Source: Chlorobiota bacterium (lineage in GTDB: Bacteria > Bacteroidota > Ignavibacteria > OLB7). Taken from it: a stretch of 37,007 nt of DNA. Positions 33,173 through 37,007 of this stretch are shown one piece after another (positions within the stretch are counted from its first letter, which is position 1; every line of letters starts with the position of its first letter). The translations under genes were made by a program, and so were the position numbers. The stretch is taken from contig JAEUSP010000016.1 in NCBI GenBank assembly GCA_016788565.1, positions 1 through 37,007 of the forward strand. The letters run 5' to 3'. Below the pieces are notes generated by a model. It was not told where the DNA came from, ran no database searches, and saw nothing but the letters and a program-made list of their open reading frames with translations.

Positions 33173-33372
33173 GGTGTTCTGTGCGTGTAGTTTGGTGAAT
33201 GATTCTGGTTTGTGGCAAACAAGCCAACCCAGCAATGCCGCGCTGAAACGATGCCGCTGGCCAGGCAGTGACTTCAAGATAAAAGCAGCAATGAGCGGTT
33301 GGATGAAACTCAATCTTCAGTTCGGCACGCAAACGATTTCCCCTCTCATAAAAACCAACGCCCCCAACTCAC

Positions 33373-33440
33373 TCCATTAACCAACAACCGTTTCCCAGCT
33401 TCCGACAACCGACTCCCGATCCCCGACAACCAATTCCCGA
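33373..33440. repeat. Short degenerate tandem of CCGACAACC/TCCCGA units before the AddB-like gene
   Basis: CCGACAACC and AACCAACAACCG-type units alternate with TTCCC/TCCCGA in an irregular 14-20-bp period, ending 5 bases before the ATG at 33445. It occupies the region where the promoter or ribosome site would lie. No promoter box is recognised in the 33173-33444 gap. Confidence 0.6.
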
Positions 33441-33444
33441 CACC

Positions 33445-36400
33445 ATGCCACAGCTTCTGTACAACTCCACCAACCCAATTTTTCGCTCGGTTGATTTCCA
33501 AGAAATCGTGCTTGATGCGGCCACCGAGATGCAGCTTTCTTCCTACCTGTTCGTGGTGCCAACCTTCCGGTACGGGCGCGATCTGGAGCAGAAGCTGACG
33601 GCAAAACATTTCCAGCTGACGAAGCGGCCTATCGGGCGGCTGCCAATCCACACCGTGCGGAGCTACGTGGCCCAGTTCCACGACCGGCTGGCAACCGCAC
33701 GCCGCGATGTTGGCCCCGAAATCCAGATTGCGCTGATTGACCGCGCAATGAACAGCGTGGACCTGAACTACTACAGCCGCGGCGGCAAGCCAACGCTGGG
33801 CGTGGTGGAACGGATCACCCGCGTTATCAACGGCATCCGCGCCGATGGCATCCTCCCTTCCGATTTCCAGCGTGACCTTGAATACACTCGCGAGAATTTC
33901 GACAAAGCCGAAAGCGAAGGCTACGACCAAGCAAAACTGAGCGATCTGTACCAGATTTACAGCCGCTATCTGGAGCTTCTGCGCAACCGATGGAGCGATT
34001 ATCCGGGCAAGCTGTTTTTCCTGAACAGTGAGCTGTTCCGCGACCGCGCCGCCACCTTCCGCCGCGCATTTCCGCGCGTGCAGACGGTGCTGTTTTATGG
34101 CTTCAATGAATTCACGTTTCCCGAGATCGGCCACATCCAACAGCTTGGTTTGGTGCCGGATGTGAACGTGTTGGTCTATTTCGATTATGAGGAAGCCAAC
34201 GGCCCGCTGTACGGAAATTTTGAACAAGTGCTGGACCATTTAACCACAGCGGGTTTTCAGAAGCTGGACCTGGATAAGATGCAGATCAACATCCCGGAAA
34301 CGGAACGCCGTCCGTTCCAGCATCACATGCGCCGCAACCTGTTCCGCACCGACCAGCGCATCCCCAACCGCCAGTTCGATCCGTTCGTCCGTGCGATTGG
34401 ATTTTTTTCGCGACAGGAGGAGGCCCAGGGGATTGCTTCGCTGGTGAAGTCGTTGGTGGTGGATGAGCGGATACCGCCGGAACGCATCTGCATCACCACG
34501 CTTCGGCTGGATAGCTACGCCGAACTTTTCCGCGAGCAGCTTGCGACCCACGGGATACCGGCCAACATCACCGCACGCTATCCGCTGCAAAGCAACGCGC
34601 TGGTGACCGCACTGTTTTCGGCGCTGAATATCCTTGCCGGGGAGTTCACCCGCCGCGACGTTGTGCGGGCGGTAAGTTCACCCTACCTCAGTTTTGGAAA
34701 CGACGTGGACCCCGCCGCCCTGACCGACGCAGCCGGGAAGCTACGGATCACCCGCGGCCGCCGCAGTTGGATGCGGCGCATCACCCGCCGGTTGGAGTAT
34801 CTGGGGCAACGAATCGAGCGCGTTGCCGACCCCGAAGATCGCCGGATTATTGAGGCCGAAGCCAGAACCCTTGCCCGCGCACGCAGCAGCTTTTTAGCAG
34901 TGGAGCAAGTGCTGGAAGAGTTCGACCGGAAGATGACCCCCGCCGAGTTCCGTGGCGCGTTCCTGAAGTTGATTGCCAAGCTGAACGTGACCGAACATCT
35001 GCTGGAGCTTCGGCAGATGCTGGATGCCCGCAACCGCCCAAGCCAGGACTGGCAACGGGTCCATGATGAAATCGAGCGCGACACACGCGCCCTTGCAAAA
35101 TTCCTGAGTCTGCTGGATGAGTTGGTGGAGTTTCTGGAGTTGGAGGAAGAACCGCCAACCAATCCAACCGAATCCAGCAAAGTGAGTGCCGACCCTGAGC
35201 TTCCCGGCAGCGCGCCAACCGAAAAAAATCTACCGTCAAAAAATCTACCGTCAAAAAATCTACCGTCAAAAAATCTACTGTCAAAAAATCTACTGTCAAA
35301 AAATCTACCGTCGGAACCTGGCGCATCGGCGGCCAGCACACAGCCCCAGCATGATCTTGGATTCTACCTGGACCAGTTGCGGACCGCAGCGGCAATGGCC
35401 TTCTACCAGATTCGGGAGAAGCACGATTACGGCGTGCTGGTTGCGCCGATTGAGCAGATGCAGGGATTGAACTTCGATGTGGTGATTTTGTGCGGGTTGG
35501 TGGATGGCGAGTTCCCCAGCACCTACCTGCCGGAAACGTTTTTGGGGAAGCCGCTCCCCAAAGCAGAAGACCGCCACCTTCGGCGCGAGCGGGTGGCGTT
35601 CTACCAGGCAATCACCAGCTTCCGCGACCGCCTGTTTTTAACCTGGCCACGGTTTGCCGGCAACCAAGCTCATGTTCGTTCCCCCTTCCTGGAAGCATTG
35701 CTCCGCATCACCACGCTGGAGGAATCGGGAAGGGTGTTGATGCTGGATGAACTGCGGACCCTGCGCGACCGTGCGCGGCGGGGGGAACCGCTGCCGGAAG
35801 GGATGGAGTTTTTGGGTGAGATTCAAACCTGGGAAGGGCTGGCCGAAGAAGCCGGGGCGGTGATTTGGAACAACCAAGAAATCCCCCGAATCCCCGGCGA
35901 TGCCGAACGGATGCTGGAGAATCTTCAGCACACCGCCACCGTTGAGCGGGAACGCGCACACGCCGTTGCCGCCGCCGATGCCAGCATCGTGCCGGAGTAC
36001 CGTGGCGTTGTTGGCGTGGGGCTTCCCCCCGAAGAACAGGCCGCGCTGGCCAATCGGAGCAACGCCGAATACTCCACCTCGCAGCTGGAATTGTACGCCC
36101 GCTGCCCGTTCAAATACTTTGCCTCGCGGGTGGTGCGTGCCAGCGGAACCCCTGAGTATGATGTCACGCTTACGCCGCTGGAACGGGGGCAACTGCTGCA
36201 CTCCGTTTTGTTCAAACTCTACACCGAGCTGAAGGAGCAGGGGATGCTTCCCATCACCCCCGAGCGGCAGGAGTTTGCAATCACGCGGGCACGGGAAATT
36301 GCGGCTGAAGAGATAAAAGGGATCGTGTTCGAGCACCCGTACTGGAGCTTGGATCAGGAGCGATTGCTGGGGGGGGAGTTGTTCGATGGATTGCTGAAAC

Positions 36401-37007
36401 AGTGGGTGCAGGAGGACACCGTGGGTGCGGGGGATATGCGCAAGCTGGTTCCATCATTTTTTGAGGTTGCCTTTGGCCAGAACAACGACCGCAGTGGCGG
36501 ATTCGACCACCAGCTTTCGGCGAATCATGGCGTTCAGGTGCAAGGGGTGAACTTGCGGGGCCGCATTGACCGTGTGGAGATTCAGCAAACCGAGGATGAG
36601 ATAATTTTTGCCGTTGCCGACTACAAAACCGGAACCCCACCAACACAAAAACAGGTGGCCGAAGGGACCAGCCTTCAGTTGATGATTTATTTGGAGGTGG
36701 TGCGGCAGATGTTGGCCGAAAAATTTGGAGTTCCGTTGCACCACGTCCACCCCGCCGGGGCGTTGTACTACCGCCTGAAAACGCGCGACATGGAGATTGA
36801 GCCGAAGTACATGTTCGTCCCAAGCAACCTGCAGGAATTGGTGACCGGAGTGCAGAAAAAAGCAACAGGGAAAGGGATTGAAAGTGCCGACGAACTTCAG
36901 CAGGTGATTGATGAGGTCTTCAGCAAGGCGCGCGAATACGTGGCGGGGATTGCCGCCGGGGAGTATCACGTCACCACGCGGAACGTGAACGAGGTGTGCC
37001 GCAACTG
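33445..37007 (+). CDS. AddB-like ATP-dependent helicase/exonuclease subunit with PD-(D/E)XK nuclease (3' end outside window)
   Basis: The frame is open from the ATG at 33445 to the edge (1187 codons). The protein looks like the AddB/RecB-type nuclease subunit used in double-strand break repair. The N-terminal half is a degenerate helicase core (VVPTFRYGRDLEQKL, LFYGFNEFTFPEI) without a recognisable Walker A, as in inactive AddB-type helicase subunits. APIEQMQGLNFDVVILCG (about 665) is a helicase motif V/VI region. The nuclease domain shows SQLELYARCPFKYFASRVV with C887. It also has GRIDRVE (D1042) and VADYKTG (D1059, K1061), the PD-(D/E)XK active site. C1185 in VCRN, with the next codon beginning TG, gives the C-x2-C spacing of the AddB [4Fe-4S] cluster whose first ligand would be C887. 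A KNLPS repeat links the two halves. No addA is visible; it is probably beyond the right edge. Confidence 0.87.
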   Translation, partial: MPQLLYNSTNPIFRSVDFQEIVLDAATEMQLSSYLFVVPTFRYGRDLEQKLTAKHFQLTKRPIGRLPIHTVRSYVAQFHDRLATARRDVGPEIQIALIDRAMNSVDLNYYSRGGKPTLGVVERITRVINGIRADGILPSDFQRDLEYTRENFDKAESEGYDQAKLSDLYQIYSRYLELLRNRWSDYPGKLFFLNSELFRDRAATFRRAFPRVQTVLFYGFNEFTFPEIGHIQQLGLVPDVNVLVYFDYEEANGPLYGNFEQVLDHLTTAGFQKLDLDKMQINIPETERRPFQHHMRRNLFRTDQRIPNRQFDPFVRAIGFFSRQEEAQGIASLVKSLVVDERIPPERICITTLRLDSYAELFREQLATHGIPANITARYPLQSNALVTALFSALNILAGEFTRRDVVRAVSSPYLSFGNDVDPAALTDAAGKLRITRGRRSWMRRITRRLEYLGQRIERVADPEDRRIIEAEARTLARARSSFLAVEQVLEEFDRKMTPAEFRGAFLKLIAKLNVTEHLLELRQMLDARNRPSQDWQRVHDEIERDTRALAKFLSLLDELVEFLELEEEPPTNPTESSKVSADPELPGSAPTEKNLPSKNLPSKNLPSKNLLSKNLLSKNLPSEPGASAASTQPQHDLGFYLDQLRTAAAMAFYQIREKHDYGVLVAPIEQMQGLNFDVVILCGLVDGEFPSTYLPETFLGKPLPKAEDRHLRRERVAFYQAITSFRDRLFLTWPRFAGNQAHVRSPFLEALLRITTLEESGRVLMLDELRTLRDRARRGEPLPEGMEFLGEIQTWEGLAEEAGAVIWNNQEIPRIPGDAERMLENLQHTATVERERAHAVAAADASIVPEYRGVVGVGLPPEEQAALANRSNAEYSTSQLELYARCPFKYFASRVVRASGTPEYDVTLTPLERGQLLHSVLFKLYTELKEQGMLPITPERQEFAITRAREIAAEEIKGIVFEHPYWSLDQERLLGGELFDGLLKQWVQEDTVGAGDMRKLVPSFFEVAFGQNNDRSGGFDHQLSANHGVQVQGVNLRGRIDRVEIQQTEDEIIFAVADYKTGTPPTQKQVAEGTSLQLMIYLEVVRQMLAEKFGVPLHHVHPAGALYYRLKTRDMEIEPKYMFVPSNLQELVTGVQKKATGKGIESADELQQVIDEVFSKAREYVAGIAAGEYHVTTRNVNEVCRN
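35223..35312 (+). repeat. Six 15-bp in-frame tandem repeats in the AddB-like gene
   Basis: There are six units of AAAAAATCTACCGTC; the fourth and fifth read ACTG in place of ACCG. They encode KNLPS (or KNLLS) six times, in a low-complexity linker (about 594-623) between helicase-like and nuclease halves. Each unit has an A6 run. Because the unit is a multiple of three, copy-number change would only lengthen or shorten the linker. Confidence 0.95.

Noticed and set aside
32642-33190. 182-residue plus-strand frame opposite the small unknown gene
   Set aside because: The minus strand has the recurring PLAVGNSW motif; the plus translation is His/Val-rich and featureless, though this call is less certain than the others.
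34683-35611. Minus-strand frames with Phe-Phe-Asp repeats
   Set aside because: They are the reverse translation of the 15-bp repeat in the AddB-like gene.
1-37007. tRNA, rRNA or riboswitch
   Set aside because: I inspected the gaps and saw no cloverleaf, conserved T-loop sequence or known aptamer core; a covariance-model search would be needed to exclude weak ones.

Overview
The window is bacterial chromosomal DNA of about 58% GC. Several features place it in the Bacteroidota/Chlorobiota (FCB) group, perhaps a Kapabacteria- or Ignavibacteria-like lineage. Three secreted proteins end in type IX secretion (T9SS) sorting domains. There is a SusC-like TonB-dependent receptor with an N-terminal carboxypeptidase-regulatory domain, and a PorV/PorQ-like barrel. 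Several start regions carry TAnnTTTG-type promoter elements, and most genes lack a Shine-Dalgarno sequence. The phylum call is inference; no rRNA or tRNA gene is visible.

Layout. 1-2079 (-): the arginine-synthesis genes argC and argJ, overlapping by 4 bases, with argJ running off the left edge. 2386-3783 (+): an orphan sigma-54 (NtrC-type) response regulator, followed one base after its stop by a 23-unit heptanucleotide array. 4032-7505 (-): a PorV/PorQ-like outer-membrane protein and a TonB-dependent receptor, separated by a nested hairpin. 8154-13949 (+): a 1931-residue secreted fibre with about 73 beta-roll repeats and a C-terminal self-cleaving S74 chaperone. 14260-15036 (+): a lipoprotein of unknown function. 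15180-16208 (+): type 2 isopentenyl-diphosphate isomerase. 16765-18450 (-): orphan ribulokinase. 18749-20276 (+): a BNR/Asp-box propeller protein and a small lipoprotein. 20532-24299 (-): a T9SS-exported M12B-like metalloprotease and an alpha/beta hydrolase. 24615-27731 (+): a T9SS-exported subtilase with a C-terminal BNR region. 28077-31311 (+): a DUF1800-DUF1501 pair, the second with a twin-arginine signal and a T9SS domain. 31440-31805 (-): a cupin. 32645-33172 (-): a small unknown protein. 33445 to the right edge (+): an AddB-like helicase/nuclease subunit with a PD-(D/E)XK domain and iron-sulphur cysteines.

The dominant theme is the cell surface: export by Sec or Tat, then T9SS, lipoproteins, outer-membrane barrels and a giant fibre, interspersed with housekeeping genes. 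The gaps hold several palindromic dispersed-repeat families. These include a roughly 116-157 bp element with TATACTC termini (three copies), a 322 bp near-palindrome at 16386-16707, a CACAGAG palindrome at 27754-27842, and a short hairpin repeat whose copies cluster at 31844-32448. No transposase gene is present.

The best candidates for a second look are the giant S74 fibre with its G10 tract, the Tat-plus-T9SS DUF1501/DUF1800 pair, the heptad array between convergent genes, the apparently leaderless argC promoter, and the non-mobile-looking palindromic elements.
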